NCBI GenBank assembly: GCA_030655135.1 | Contig: JAURWC010000079.1 | Location: forward strand, 62,001 to 126,000 | Direction: 5' to 3' | DNA from: Hyphomicrobiaceae bacterium | GTDB taxonomy: Bacteria; Pseudomonadota; Alphaproteobacteria; Rhizobiales; Hyphomicrobiaceae | DNA length: 64,000 bases | Part shown: positions 1-10,278 of the stretch, piece by piece | How the letters are laid out: each line of letters opens with the position of its first letter | Position numbering within the stretch: position 1 is the stretch's first letter | The notes under the pieces: model-generated | Seen by the model: the letters and a program-made list of their open reading frames with translations, nothing else | Told to the model about the DNA's origin: nothing | Databases searched by the model: none | Position numbers and translations under genes: made by a program

Positions 1-1
1 C

Positions 2-565
2 TTCGCGGGTTTCGACTATGTCGTCGGCCCATCGGGCTCATGCATGGCGACCATCCGCAAGGACTACCCGGCCCTGTTCGAAGACGACGCAGCCTGGCGC
101 GATAAGGCCAACGAGTTGGCGGGGCGCTCTTTCGAGCTGATCTCGTTCCTCACCGACGTGCTGCATGTCACCCCGGCCACGTCAGCGATGAACGCCACCG
201 CCACCTACCATGACAGCTGCTCGGGTCTGCGCTCTCTCGGCATCAAGCAGCAGCCGCGCGATCTGCTCAGCAACGTCACGGGCCTCAAGCTCGTTGAGAT
301 GCAGGACAGCGACGTCTGCTGCGGCTTCGGCGGCACGTTCTGCGTCAAGTATCCCGAGATTTCGGTGAAGATGGTCTCCGACAAGACCGCCAACGTCGAC
401 GCCACGGGCGCCAGCGTACTGCTGGGCGGCGATCTCGGCTGTCTGCTCAACATGGCCGGCCGCCTCAAGCGCCTTGGCAAAACCACGCGCGTCTATCATG
501 CCGCCGAAGTCCTCGCCGGCATGGCCAACGGTCCGGCCATTGGCGAAGCGGAGGATCGCCCATGA
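2..565 (+). CDS. lutA: LutA/LldE-type iron-sulfur subunit of L-lactate oxidation (5' end outside window)
   Basis: This is the C-terminal part (about 187 residues) of a CCG-domain iron-sulfur protein; the open frame runs in from the left edge at base 2, so the internal ATG at 44 is not the start. The visible half holds the cysteine-rich motifs HDSCSG and CCGFGGTF, which ligate an iron-sulfur cluster in the LutA/LldE/GlcF-like CCG family. Its stop overlaps the start of the next gene by 4 bases (ATGA at 562), and LutB and LutC follow directly. That gene order identifies the LutABC (LldEFG) complex, which oxidises L-lactate to pyruvate in the cytoplasm. A heterodisulfide-reductase-like role is possible for an isolated CCG protein, but the neighbours favour LutA. 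Confidence 0.9.
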   Translation, partial: FAGFDYVVGPSGSCMATIRKDYPALFEDDAAWRDKANELAGRSFELISFLTDVLHVTPATSAMNATATYHDSCSGLRSLGIKQQPRDLLSNVTGLKLVEMQDSDVCCGFGGTFCVKYPEISVKMVSDKTANVDATGASVLLGGDLGCLLNMAGRLKRLGKTTRVYHAAEVLAGMANGPAIGEAEDRP

Positions 566-1980
566 CGGCGCACCCGCTGAATTTCGATCGCCGCGTCGCA
601 GCGGGTCTGGGCGACGAAGGCCTGCAGAAATCGCTGAGCGCCCTGAAGGGAAGTTTCGTCGCCGCGCGCGGAAGGGCCGTGCTGGCGCTCCCCGAGTTCG
701 AAGCGCTGCGTGACGACGGCAAGGCCATCAAAGATCACACGCTGGCCAACCTCGATGCCTACCTGGAGACATATGAAGCCGCCGTCATCGCGCGCGGCGG
801 ACATGTGCACTGGGCGCGCGATGCCGCCGAAGCCCGCGACATCGTCCGCGCCATCTGCAAGCAGGCCGGCGCCCGAACCGTCACCAAGGGCAAGTCGATG
901 GTCTCAGAAGAGATCGAGCTCAATGCGGCTCTTGAGGCGGACGGGCTGGAGGTCGTCGAGACGGACGCTGGCGAATACATCCTGCAGCTCGGCCGCGAGA
1001 TGCCGAGCCACATCGTCATGCCGACCGTGCACAAGACGACCGAGCAGATTGCCGATCTGTTCCAGAAGCACCATGCCGCCCATGGCTTCCCTGACCGCAC
1101 GCTGGACGCCGCTGAACTGATCGGCCAGGTGCGCAGCGTGCTGCGCGGCAAATACTTCAAGGCCGACGTGGGCATTACCGGCGCCAACTTCCTGGTGGCG
1201 GAAACCGGCTCGAACATCATCGTCACCAACGAAGGCAACGGCGATCTGACCTCGACGCTGGCACGCGTGCACATCGTCACGACCGGCATCGAGAAAGTCG
1301 TGCCGACGCTGGAAGATCTCAGCGTCATGTTGCGCCTGCTGGCGCGCAGCGCGCTTGGCAGCGAAATCACCAGCTACACCACGCTGTCGACCGGCCCGCG
1401 GAGACCCGGCGATCTCGACGGGCCGGAGGCCTACCACGTCGTTCTGATCGACAACGGCCGCGCCAACATGCTGTCGGGCCATTTCCGCGAGATGCTCCGA
1501 TGCATCCGTTGCGGCGCGTGCATGAACCATTGTCCCGTGTACATGTCGGTGGGCGGCCACGCCTACGGCTCGGTCTATCCCGGCCCCATGGGCGCTGTGC
1601 TGACACCCATGATCTCGGGCCACGAGGCCGCCGGCGAACTGCCGCACGCGTGTACCTTGAACGGCCGGTGCCAGAGTGTCTGCCCTGTAAAGATCCCGCT
1701 ACCGGATCTGTTGCGCCGTCTGCGGCACGAACAATGGGAGCAAAAGCTGGTCTCCGGAACGGTACGGTTCGGCATCTCGGCTTGGGCATGGCTCGCCTTG
1801 CGGCCCCGGCTTTACCGCGCCACGACGAGCCTCGCCATGCGCGTGCTGGGTCGACTGGGACGCAGCAAGGGCGCTTTCCGTTGGCTGCCCCTGGCATCCG
1901 GCTGGACCGACGGACGTGACTTGCCGGCACCTGAAGGTCTGACGTTCAGCGAACTTTGGGCGCGGAGGCAGCAGCGATGA
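562..1980 (+). CDS. lutB: LutB/LldF-type lactate utilization iron-sulfur protein
   Basis: A 472-residue protein with an N-terminal LUD domain (about residues 60-300, including a TKGKSM segment) and a C-terminal ferredoxin-like region. Two 4Fe-4S motifs are visible: CIRCGACMNHCP, with cysteines at 314, 317, 320 and 324, and CTLNGRCQSVCP, with cysteines at 364, 370 and 374. This arrangement and length are standard for LutB/LldF, the electron-transferring subunit of the flavin-independent L-lactate dehydrogenase complex. It is translationally coupled on both sides, overlapping lutA by 4 bases and sharing an ATGA overlap with lutC. Nothing is missing compared with the family. Confidence 0.95.
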   Translation: MTAHPLNFDRRVAAGLGDEGLQKSLSALKGSFVAARGRAVLALPEFEALRDDGKAIKDHTLANLDAYLETYEAAVIARGGHVHWARDAAEARDIVRAICKQAGARTVTKGKSMVSEEIELNAALEADGLEVVETDAGEYILQLGREMPSHIVMPTVHKTTEQIADLFQKHHAAHGFPDRTLDAAELIGQVRSVLRGKYFKADVGITGANFLVAETGSNIIVTNEGNGDLTSTLARVHIVTTGIEKVVPTLEDLSVMLRLLARSALGSEITSYTTLSTGPRRPGDLDGPEAYHVVLIDNGRANMLSGHFREMLRCIRCGACMNHCPVYMSVGGHAYGSVYPGPMGAVLTPMISGHEAAGELPHACTLNGRCQSVCPVKIPLPDLLRRLRHEQWEQKLVSGTVRFGISAWAWLALRPRLYRATTSLAMRVLGRLGRSKGAFRWLPLASGWTDGRDLPAPEGLTFSELWARRQQR

Positions 1981-2624
1981 TTCCGTCCTCACGCGACGTC
2001 GTGCTCGGCCGCATCCGCAACGCCCTCGGCCCTGATCGGGCAGCCAGAGCCAACGCAGCCGTCCAGCGCCGCAGCGACATCCCAGTCTGGACCCGCCCTG
2101 TCTTCCTTGATGACGACACCGAACGCTTCATCGCCAAGGCCGAGGCCAGCTTTTGCACGGTCGAACGCCTTGCCTCCATCAACGGCGCTGGCGAAGCCGT
2201 CGAAAGGCTGCTCGCCGTCCGCGGGCCTGATCGCGATTTGAGCATTGCACCGTCCCTGATCAAAATGCCCTGGCCGCAATCCTGGAAGATCAACTTTGGT
2301 GCCGGCCGCTTAATTGAAAAGGTCAGCATCACAGACGCCCTGGCGGGCATCGCCGAAACCGGCAGCCTGGTATTCTGCTCAGAAGCCAGCAGGCCAGCGA
2401 GCCTGAATTTCCTGCCGGAGCTGCACATCGCCGTGCTGCGCCGGTGCGATATCGTGCATCACCTGGAAGACATCTGGCCAAAGGTTCGCGCGCTGCCCGT
2501 ATGGCCCCGCGCCGTCAATATCGTGTCTGCCCCCTCGCGCACGGCCGATGTAGCGCAGATCGTCGTGCGGCCGGCCCACGGGCCAAAAGCGCTCCACATC
2601 CTGCTGGTGGAGGAATTGCCATGA
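1977..2624 (+). CDS. lutC: LutC/LldG-type lactate utilization LUD-domain protein
   Basis: A 215-residue LUD-domain protein starting at the ATG that overlaps the lutB stop (ATGA, 1977-1980); the frame is open further upstream, but the overlap and the N-terminus MIPSSRDVVLGRIRNAL match LutC. The C-terminal half carries ITDALAGIAETGSLV and the closing PKALHILLVEELP, which are typical of this family. LutC is the third subunit of the lactate-oxidising complex; its biochemical role is poorly defined. It ends the operon. The next 263 bases up to the iorA start contain no gene that I can support. Confidence 0.93.
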   Translation: MIPSSRDVVLGRIRNALGPDRAARANAAVQRRSDIPVWTRPVFLDDDTERFIAKAEASFCTVERLASINGAGEAVERLLAVRGPDRDLSIAPSLIKMPWPQSWKINFGAGRLIEKVSITDALAGIAETGSLVFCSEASRPASLNFLPELHIAVLRRCDIVHHLEDIWPKVRALPVWPRAVNIVSAPSRTADVAQIVVRPAHGPKALHILLVEELP

Positions 2625-2887
2625 GGAGGTGTCATCGTCGCAACGCAGCTATGCTGGCTACACCATATCTGCCGCACGCTTTTTGGCTTTGCGAACATCA
2701 ACCTTATGTCGCAAACTTGGCCATATTGGTTCTGGCTGCGGGTCGGCGCGCGCCGCGCACTCTGGTGCATCTAAATTTATTTCAAGTTCACGAAGCGCTC
2801 ACAACGTCAAAAGACGCGGGGCGCTTGGAAGTCGGGATCTAGAAGTCCGCGACGGCCCCGGGCTGTCGCTTAGTCGGGAGACGAACC

Positions 2888-3336
2888 ATGCCTACCTTCA
2901 CCATCAACGGCGAGAGCCGTCAGTTTGACGGCGATGGCGACATGCCATTGCTCTGGTATCTGCGCGACGAGCTCGGCCTGACCGGTACGAAGTTCGGCTG
3001 CGGCGCCGGCGTTTGCGGTGCCTGCACGGCCCACATCGACGGCGAGGCCGTTCGCGCGTGCGTCACGCCCGTATCGGCCGCCGAGGGTAAGAAGGTGACG
3101 ACCATCGAGGGCCTGCATCCGCAAGGCGATCATGCCGTGCAGAAGGCTTGGCGCGAACTGTCCGTACCGCAATGCGGCTTCTGCCAGGCCGGCCAGATCA
3201 TGCAGGCAGCTTCCCTACTGACGAAGAACCCCTCGCCCAGTGACGAGGAAATCACGGCGGAGATGGCCGGCAACATCTGCCGGTGCGGCTGTTACGAACG
3301 AATTCACAGCGCGGTGCGGCTCGCCGCGGGAGGCGT

Positions 3337-3340
<4 letters not shown>
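2888..3340 (+). CDS. iorA: Isoquinoline 1-oxidoreductase-type small subunit, (2Fe-2S)-binding
   Basis: A 150-residue protein with two 2Fe-2S domains. The plant-type cluster motif has cysteines at 38, 43, 46 and 58 (CGAGVCGAC), and the helical-bundle cluster uses cysteines at 96, 99, 131 and 133 (CGFCQAG, CRCGC). It is the electron-transfer subunit of a xanthine-oxidase-family molybdenum hydroxylase and passes electrons from the molybdenum subunit encoded next. A GGGAGACG ribosome-binding site lies 8 to 10 bases before the ATG, and the stop overlaps the iorB start (ATGA). The substrate cannot be read from sequence: the family includes isoquinoline, aldehyde and N-heterocycle oxidoreductases. 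Confidence 0.92.
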
Positions 3341-5688
<2,348 letters not shown>

Positions 5689-5720
5689 ACCGGAAGCACT
5701 CGCTGGGTGTCTAAAATGGA

Positions 5721-5753
5721 AAAGGCCCGCGATGGAAACATCGCGGGCCTTTT
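5721..5753. terminator. Bidirectional intrinsic terminator between iorB and the ornithine decarboxylase gene
   Basis: A perfect 14-bp stem (5721-5734 pairing with 5739-5752) has a GAAA loop and a T-rich exit in both directions. It sits between two convergent genes and can end both transcripts. Confidence 0.9.
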
Positions 5754-5786
5754 CATTTTACAGATGCGACTGACATTAAAGGCGCG

Positions 5787-6977
5787 TCAGCCCTCGGCCG
5801 TCTTCGCGCCTTCGCCCGCCGTGCCGTACATCGTCTGCATCGGCTCGTCGTCGAGGATGCACTCGTCGTACTTGCCGTAGCCGTTGAAGTCGCCGGAGAT
5901 GGCGCGCCCATAGGCGCCGACATTGCCGATCTCGATGTAGTCGCCTTCGCGGATAGCGGACGGCAGCAGGAACGGTCCCTTCATGCGGTCGATGGAATCG
6001 CACGTCGGTCCCCACAGTTCGAACGGTGCCAGCTGCTCACCCGGCTGCAGCTCGCGCGAGACGAGCTGCGCGGGGTAGATCCAGTTCAGGTGCGCGGCAT
6101 CGAACAGCACGCCGTAGCCGCCATCGTTGATGTAGAGGCCGTTGTCGCGGCGGGCATCGACGCGCACGATGACGCTTTCCGCCTCCGCCACCAGCGCCCG
6201 GCCCGGCTCGCACATCAGCCGCACGTCGTTGCGCACCGGCAATTCTTCCACGCCTTCCTTGATGACGTCGATAAAGGCCGACAACGGAGCGGGCGTGTTG
6301 TCGGGATAGATCGACGGAAACCCGCCACCGACATCGATGCGATCCACCACGACGCCGGCACGCACGATGAGGTTGTGCACTTCGGTCAGCGCATGCGCGT
6401 ACGCGTCGGGCGTCACCGTCTGCGAGCCGACGTGAAACGTGATGCCCAGCTCGCTGGCCGCCTGGCGCACTTTGACGAGCAGCTCGGCCGCTTTCTCGCC
6501 GGCAATGCCGAACTTGCGCTCCAGCGGGATACGGCTGTTGATCGCCGGCACGGCAACCCGCACGAACAGCACGAGGTCGCGGGCGTGGCCATTGGCGCCG
6601 CTCGTCTCCTCCATGATCTTGCGCAGCTCGTCCTCGCTATCGAGCGAGAAGCTCTTGATGTTGTATTCGTGATAGGCGCGGCGGATCGACGAGCGCGACT
6701 TTACGGGATGCATGAAGTGCAGATGTGCGCCAGGGATCGTATGGGCATCTTCCAGCTCAGGCACCGAGGCCACGTCGAAATGGCGGATGCCGGCGCCATA
6801 CAGCGCACCCACCATGAACACGGAGCTATTCGCCTTGTACGCGTACGCGACGTCGCCGGGAAAATTCTCCAGGAACCACCGGGCCGCGCGGGCCGCCGCG
6901 TGCGGGCGCGAGGCCAGAACCGGGCGATCCGGCTTCAGCTTGGCGACCAACTCGGTTGCGGAAGCGAACTTTTCCAT
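5787..6977 (-). CDS. Type III PLP-dependent ornithine (or lysine/ornithine) decarboxylase
   Basis: A 396-residue group IV decarboxylase. Visible family motifs are the PLP lysine in AYAYKANSS (K48), HVGSQ, the phosphate-binding GGGFP loop, EPGRALV, and WGPTCDSIDRM, whose cysteine comes from the partner subunit in the dimeric active site. It makes putrescine from ornithine in the cytoplasm; some alphaproteobacterial relatives also accept lysine. The start at 6977 gives the usual N-terminus and follows a purine-rich AGGATGGGG segment; the frame is open 33 codons further upstream, but that extension overlaps the leader stems. The long leader may be regulatory (see the separate entry). Confidence 0.9.
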   Translation of the reverse strand: MEKFASATELVAKLKPDRPVLASRPHAAARAARWFLENFPGDVAYAYKANSSVFMVGALYGAGIRHFDVASVPELEDAHTIPGAHLHFMHPVKSRSSIRRAYHEYNIKSFSLDSEDELRKIMEETSGANGHARDLVLFVRVAVPAINSRIPLERKFGIAGEKAAELLVKVRQAASELGITFHVGSQTVTPDAYAHALTEVHNLIVRAGVVVDRIDVGGGFPSIYPDNTPAPLSAFIDVIKEGVEELPVRNDVRLMCEPGRALVAEAESVIVRVDARRDNGLYINDGGYGVLFDAAHLNWIYPAQLVSRELQPGEQLAPFELWGPTCDSIDRMKGPFLLPSAIREGDYIEIGNVGAYGRAISGDFNGYGKYDECILDDEPMQTMYGTAGEGAKTAEG

Positions 6978-7060
6978 GACTTGCGATCCCCATCCTTGAC
7001 GAATGGGGCCTCCACCAGAAGGGCCGAACCCAAAAGGCGCTCTAAACCAGCAGAGATCGC
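6978..7060 (-). promoter_or_regulatory. Structured leader of the ornithine decarboxylase gene, candidate speF-type RNA
   Basis: On the minus-strand transcript directly before the start codon I see two nested stem candidates. One is GGCCCUUC-UGGU-GGAGGCC (7007-7025, with one bulge). The other is a 6-bp CCCCAU/AUGGGG hairpin (6988-6993 with 7003-7008) whose loop holds an AAGG element near the ribosome-binding site. Leaders called speF are known upstream of group IV ornithine decarboxylase genes in Alphaproteobacteria. Position and gene match; I have not verified the consensus, so the assignment is tentative. Confidence 0.4.
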
Positions 7061-7172
7061 CGCGCGAGCGAAGCATTTAGGGCTAAGGGCAGGTCGTGTA
7101 AAGGGTTAGCCCGGAAACGCCCTGGAAGCGTTAACATAGATCCGATTTGTGACAGGCGGGCAAAGGAGGCGC

Positions 7173-7274
7173 GTGAGTAGGCAATAGGCAGTAGCCCAGT
7201 TGCGTGCGCCTCAACCTTCCCCACCCGCCGCGCTTCGCCAACCCTTTTTTGCCTACTGGCCACTCCCTACTCAC
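7173..7274. repeat. Imperfect inverted repeat of GAGTAG type
   Basis: Two 22-base arms (7173-7194 and 7253-7274) match in inverted orientation at 18 of 22 positions. They are built around GTGAGTAGG...CAGTAG and separated by 58 bases. The element lies in the 372-base gap between two divergent genes. It looks like a dispersed GAGTAG-type palindrome, not a gene. Confidence 0.5.
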
Positions 7275-7349
7275 TACTCCCGCTCTTACTCCGCCGCTTT
7301 TTCGGCACGAAACCGCGGCACAACACGTGCAAACGTTTCGAGGATCAAA

Positions 7350-8075
7350 ATGACACTTTTCCTTCGTTGCTCAACACTTCAAGCCGCTGCCGCGTTCCTG
7401 GCGCTAACGTTCGGCGCGGCGATCGCCCAGGCTCAGACCCCACCGGACGGCACCATGCAAAAGAACATCACTGTCTCGGCCACCGGCACGGTGGACGCCA
7501 CGCCCGACCTCGCGCGCATCCAGACCGGTATCATCACTGAAGCCGAGACGGCGGCGCAGGCCCTCTCGGGCAATTCCCAGAACATGGCCAAGCTCATCGG
7601 CGGTCTGAAGGAAAGCGCCATCGAAGCCAAGGACATCCAAACGTCCTCCTTCCGCGTCGAGCCGCGCTACACCAACCCGCGCGATGGCCAAGCACCAGAG
7701 ATCAACGGCTATCGCGTCGTCAACGAGGTGCAGGTCGTCGTGCGCGACATCACCAAGCTCGGCGCCATCCTTGATGCGCTCGTCAAGCTCGGCGCCAACC
7801 AGATGAACGGCCTGTCGTTCGACGTCAGCAAGGCCGAGACACTGAAGGACGACGCCCGCAAGCAGGCGATCGAGAATGCCTTACGCCGCGCCAAGCTGCT
7901 CGCCGCCGCGGCCGGCGCCGAAGTCGGCGACGTCATCGCCATCTCCGAAGACGTCTCCCACGGCGGCCCTCGCCCCTTCGCGATGGCCCGCGCTGCCAAA
8001 GCCGACATGGTCCCCATCGAAGGCGGCTCCGAAACCCTCGAAGCCCGCGTTACGGTGACCTGGGCGCTGAAATAA
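7350..8075 (+). CDS. Secreted SIMPL-domain (DUF541) protein
   Basis: A 241-residue protein starting at the ATG preceded by GAGGA 6 bases upstream. Residues 1-29 form a clear signal peptide (hydrophobic core AAAAFLALTFGAAI, cleavage near AQA-QT), so the product is periplasmic or surface-exposed. The rest is one SIMPL/DUF541 domain (about 35-240), recognisable by ITVSATGTVDATPDLA at its start and the closing LEARVTVTWAL. Members are linked to stress resistance or outer-membrane integrity, but the biochemical role is not known. It appears to be a single-gene unit. A weak hairpin (8101-8108 with 8120-8127) follows the stop and may terminate it. Confidence 0.85.
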   Translation: MTLFLRCSTLQAAAAFLALTFGAAIAQAQTPPDGTMQKNITVSATGTVDATPDLARIQTGIITEAETAAQALSGNSQNMAKLIGGLKESAIEAKDIQTSSFRVEPRYTNPRDGQAPEINGYRVVNEVQVVVRDITKLGAILDALVKLGANQMNGLSFDVSKAETLKDDARKQAIENALRRAKLLAAAAGAEVGDVIAISEDVSHGGPRPFAMARAAKADMVPIEGGSETLEARVTVTWALK

Positions 8076-8177
8076 ATCTCGATGGCGACTTCGTCCTACA
8101 AAGAGGCCTTTGTGCCATCGGCCTCTTATAATTGCCGACTTACCGAATGCAGGGTCCCATACTTGGCGATGCAAAGT

Positions 8178-8644
8178 CCCCCTCCCCTCGATGGGGAGGG
8201 GCTAGGGGTGGGGTGAGGAGCTTGGACGATGCCCAATCAACTCGCTCGCCATCTCCGCAAAGTGAGCACTCCCGCTGAGCGCCGCCTTTTGGCATGAGCT
8301 TCGGATGCTAAGGCCACTGGGATATCATTTTCGGCGGCAAGTCCCATTCGACAAATATATCGTCGACTTCGCCTGCCTCAGCCATCGGCTAATTATTGAA
8401 GTTGATGGTTCGCAACATCTTAAGGAAACCGCAGTGGCACATGACGCGGCCAGGGACGACCATATGAGATGGCGCGGATTTACGGTCATTCGATTTACAA
8501 ACGCGGCCGTGCTGAGCAACACGAATGGAGCGATGGAAAGCGTACTGCTGGAACTCGGCGCCAATAATAACATCGCGACTAGTGACTAAGCCGTCCTCCT
8601 GGCTCTTCCCCCCACCCCCAACCCCTCCCCACCAGGGGGAGGGG
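8178..8644. repeat. Cassette bounded by about 43-base GC-rich inverted repeats and enclosing a DUF559 gene
   Basis: The left arm (8178-8220) and right arm (8603-8644) are inverted copies of each other with a few mismatches. Each contains an internal palindrome of the type CCCCTCCCC-GGGGAGGGG followed by AGGGGTGGGG or its complement. The left arm ends 8 bases before the DUF559 start codon and the right arm begins 13 bases after its stop. The cassette is about 467 bp. I see no transposase and cannot identify target-site duplications. Confidence 0.75.
8229..8589 (+). pseudogene. DUF559 (Vsr/restriction-endonuclease-like) gene broken by a one-base frameshift
   Basis: Translation from the ATG at 8229 gives MPNQLARHLRKVSTPAERRLLA and then a stop at 8295. 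In the next frame the sequence continues WHELRMLRPLGYHFRRQVP and then YIVDFACLSHRLIIEVDGSQ. Joined, these are a complete DUF559 protein of about 119 residues with the expected nuclease-core motifs (IVDF, IEVDG). The family normally reads AERRLWHELR at the break, so one extra T in the TTTT run at 8287-8290 explains the shift. Programmed slippage or a sequencing error are alternatives. The open frame from the ATG at 8305 alone would lack the N-terminal helices. DUF559 proteins belong to the PD-(D/E)XK-like/Vsr-like nucleases and have no firmly established function. Confidence 0.8.
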
Positions 8645-8686
8645 AGCTGCAAGCGTCACCGCGACAAGCCGATGCGGACTTAGAGC

Positions 8687-9589
8687 TCACACCAGCGAAA
8701 CGACTTCGACGTTGGCGGATAGCGTGGCGGCACCCGGCTGGACCGACCAGTCGGCGAAGTTGCGCATTTCGCCGGTGGAGCGCAGGCGGCGCAGCCGGTC
8801 CAGATCGACTGTGCCGGACACCCACTGCGCCGCATCCAGCACACCTTCGGCGATGACGCCGGTATCCGACACGCCGTGCTCCGACGGCACGAAAATCCCG
8901 GCCGCACCAGAGTTGCGGTCAACGGCCGGCGACCACAAGGCCTCGCCGACAGTGGGGCTCTGCACTGTTGCGACGGTGTTCTCCAACGCGCGCGCCATAG
9001 CTCCGGTCCGCACGCGGTGGAAGCCCGACACCCGCTCCGTGCACGACGGCACAAGGATCACCTCGGCGCCAGCCTCAGCCAGCGCCCGCGACAGCAGCGG
9101 GAACTCGCTGTCGTAGCAGATCATCACCGCCAGCTTGCCGATCGCCGTCTCGAACACGCGCAGCGGCCCGCCGGGGGAAACGCCCCAGTCGCGCTCGAAC
9201 GGCGTCATGATCACCTTCTCCTGCTCACCCACAACGCCGGACGGCGTCACAAGCTGAGCCGCGTTGACGAACCGGCCGTCATCCAGGCGCTTGGGTCCAC
9301 TGCCGACGAGAATGTGCACGCGATGCTTGCGCGCCAGCTCGGCATGCAGCGCCACGCGCTCACCGGTCAGGCGCGCCACCTCGCTGAGCGTCTCGTCGAG
9401 ATCCGCGTAGACGTTTTCCCCCAGCGCTGCCGCCTGCTCGATCGCCGCGTATTCCGGAAACACCAGCAGCTGCGCGCCGGTCGCCGCGCCCTCCTCCACC
9501 CACTGGGCAATCTTGTCCTGCCACTCGGCCAGCGTCGCGGGCTGACCGATCGGGTATTGCGCGGCGGCGATCTTCAAGCAGTCAGGCAT
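8687..9589 (-). CDS. Carbon-nitrogen hydrolase (nitrilase superfamily)
   Basis: A 300-residue single-domain nitrilase-superfamily amidohydrolase. The catalytic triad is visible: Glu46 in VFPEYA, Lys125 in EQEKVIMTPFERD, and Cys158 in VMICYDSEFP. The superfamily hydrolyses amides or nitriles through a cysteine thioester; the sequence resembles the branch often annotated as amidohydrolase or N-carbamoylputrescine-amidase-like, but substrate cannot be assigned. A GGGAGAAAGAAG ribosome-binding region precedes the ATG. The adjacent acetyltransferase gene lies upstream on the same strand, 68 bases away, so the two may be cotranscribed. Confidence 0.9.
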   Translation of the reverse strand: MPDCLKIAAAQYPIGQPATLAEWQDKIAQWVEEGAATGAQLLVFPEYAAIEQAAALGENVYADLDETLSEVARLTGERVALHAELARKHRVHILVGSGPKRLDDGRFVNAAQLVTPSGVVGEQEKVIMTPFERDWGVSPGGPLRVFETAIGKLAVMICYDSEFPLLSRALAEAGAEVILVPSCTERVSGFHRVRTGAMARALENTVATVQSPTVGEALWSPAVDRNSGAAGIFVPSEHGVSDTGVIAEGVLDAAQWVSGTVDLDRLRRLRSTGEMRNFADWSVQPGAATLSANVEVVSLV

Positions 9590-9657
9590 GGCGATACTTC
9601 TTTCTCCCGGCGGGGAGCGAGATATGGGAACGGACGGCGCCGGTTACAGCGTCTCAG

Positions 9658-10248
9658 CTACAGTGGCTTCATCCAGAACTGCATCTGCTTGGGCGTCTCT
9701 TCGGTCTGATCGACGTCGAGCCAGGGGTACGTTGCAAGAATGCCCGGCACCGGGGCGTAGCCGAGTTTGCCCCAGAACCGGTCGAGCGGAATGTAGTCCG
9801 CCGGCTTCAGCGGGTGATCGTCCGGCCGCACGACGCGGCAGAACGTCGAGTGCGTAAACCCGCCCAGCCGGTGCGCCTGCGCCTCGCGATGCGCAAAGAA
9901 CTCCTTGCCCACACCGTGGCCGCGATGGCTTTTCAGAAGCACGCTCTCGCCACAGTAGAAGATCTTGGAGATGTCGTAGCCCGCAGCCTTGAACGGTTCG
10001 CCGAACTCGTCCGCATGCTCGATCATCGGCGCACCGGTAGAGGCACCCACGATCTGCTCGCCGTCGCGGGCCACCACGCACACTGCGCCAGGCGCGGCAG
10101 CGAACTTCGCCAGATACTCTTCCTCGTAGTCCAGCGTGCCGTCGTACAGATACGGCCAGTCCCGGAACACGATCATGCGCAGCCGCGCCAGCTCGGGCAT
10201 GACAGCCTTGAGGTCAGTGCCGGTAACCGAGCGAACATCCAGCGCCAT
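9658..10248 (-). CDS. GNAT-family N-acetyltransferase
   Basis: A 196-residue protein with a GNAT fold. The beta-strand GAVCVVARDGEQIVGAS is followed by the acetyl-CoA loop region YCGESVLLKSHRGHGVGKEF, which carries the conserved R/Q-x-x-G-x-G/A signature as HRGHGVGK. Members of this subgroup are annotated only as GNAT acetyltransferases and the acceptor is unknown. It is the first gene of a possible two-gene unit with the downstream nitrilase-family gene. The NTF2-like gene on the same strand ends 30 bases before its start. Confidence 0.85.
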   Translation of the reverse strand: MALDVRSVTGTDLKAVMPELARLRMIVFRDWPYLYDGTLDYEEEYLAKFAAAPGAVCVVARDGEQIVGASTGAPMIEHADEFGEPFKAAGYDISKIFYCGESVLLKSHRGHGVGKEFFAHREAQAHRLGGFTHSTFCRVVRPDDHPLKPADYIPLDRFWGKLGYAPVPGILATYPWLDVDQTEETPKQMQFWMKPL

Positions 10249-10278
10249 CGCCGTATCCTAGTTCAGAGACGTCGCGTC

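Noticed and set aside
2629-2928. Small gene between lutC and iorA
   Set aside because: It runs into the iorA start in another frame, has low-complexity Ser/Arg content and no family signal.
6090-7109. Long open frame antisense to the ornithine decarboxylase gene
   Set aside because: A shadow of a well-supported gene with His/Arg-rich composition typical of antisense frames in GC-rich DNA.
8178-8644. Complete insertion sequence around the DUF559 gene
   Set aside because: No transposase is encoded, and target duplications could not be identified; it is reported only as an inverted-repeat cassette.
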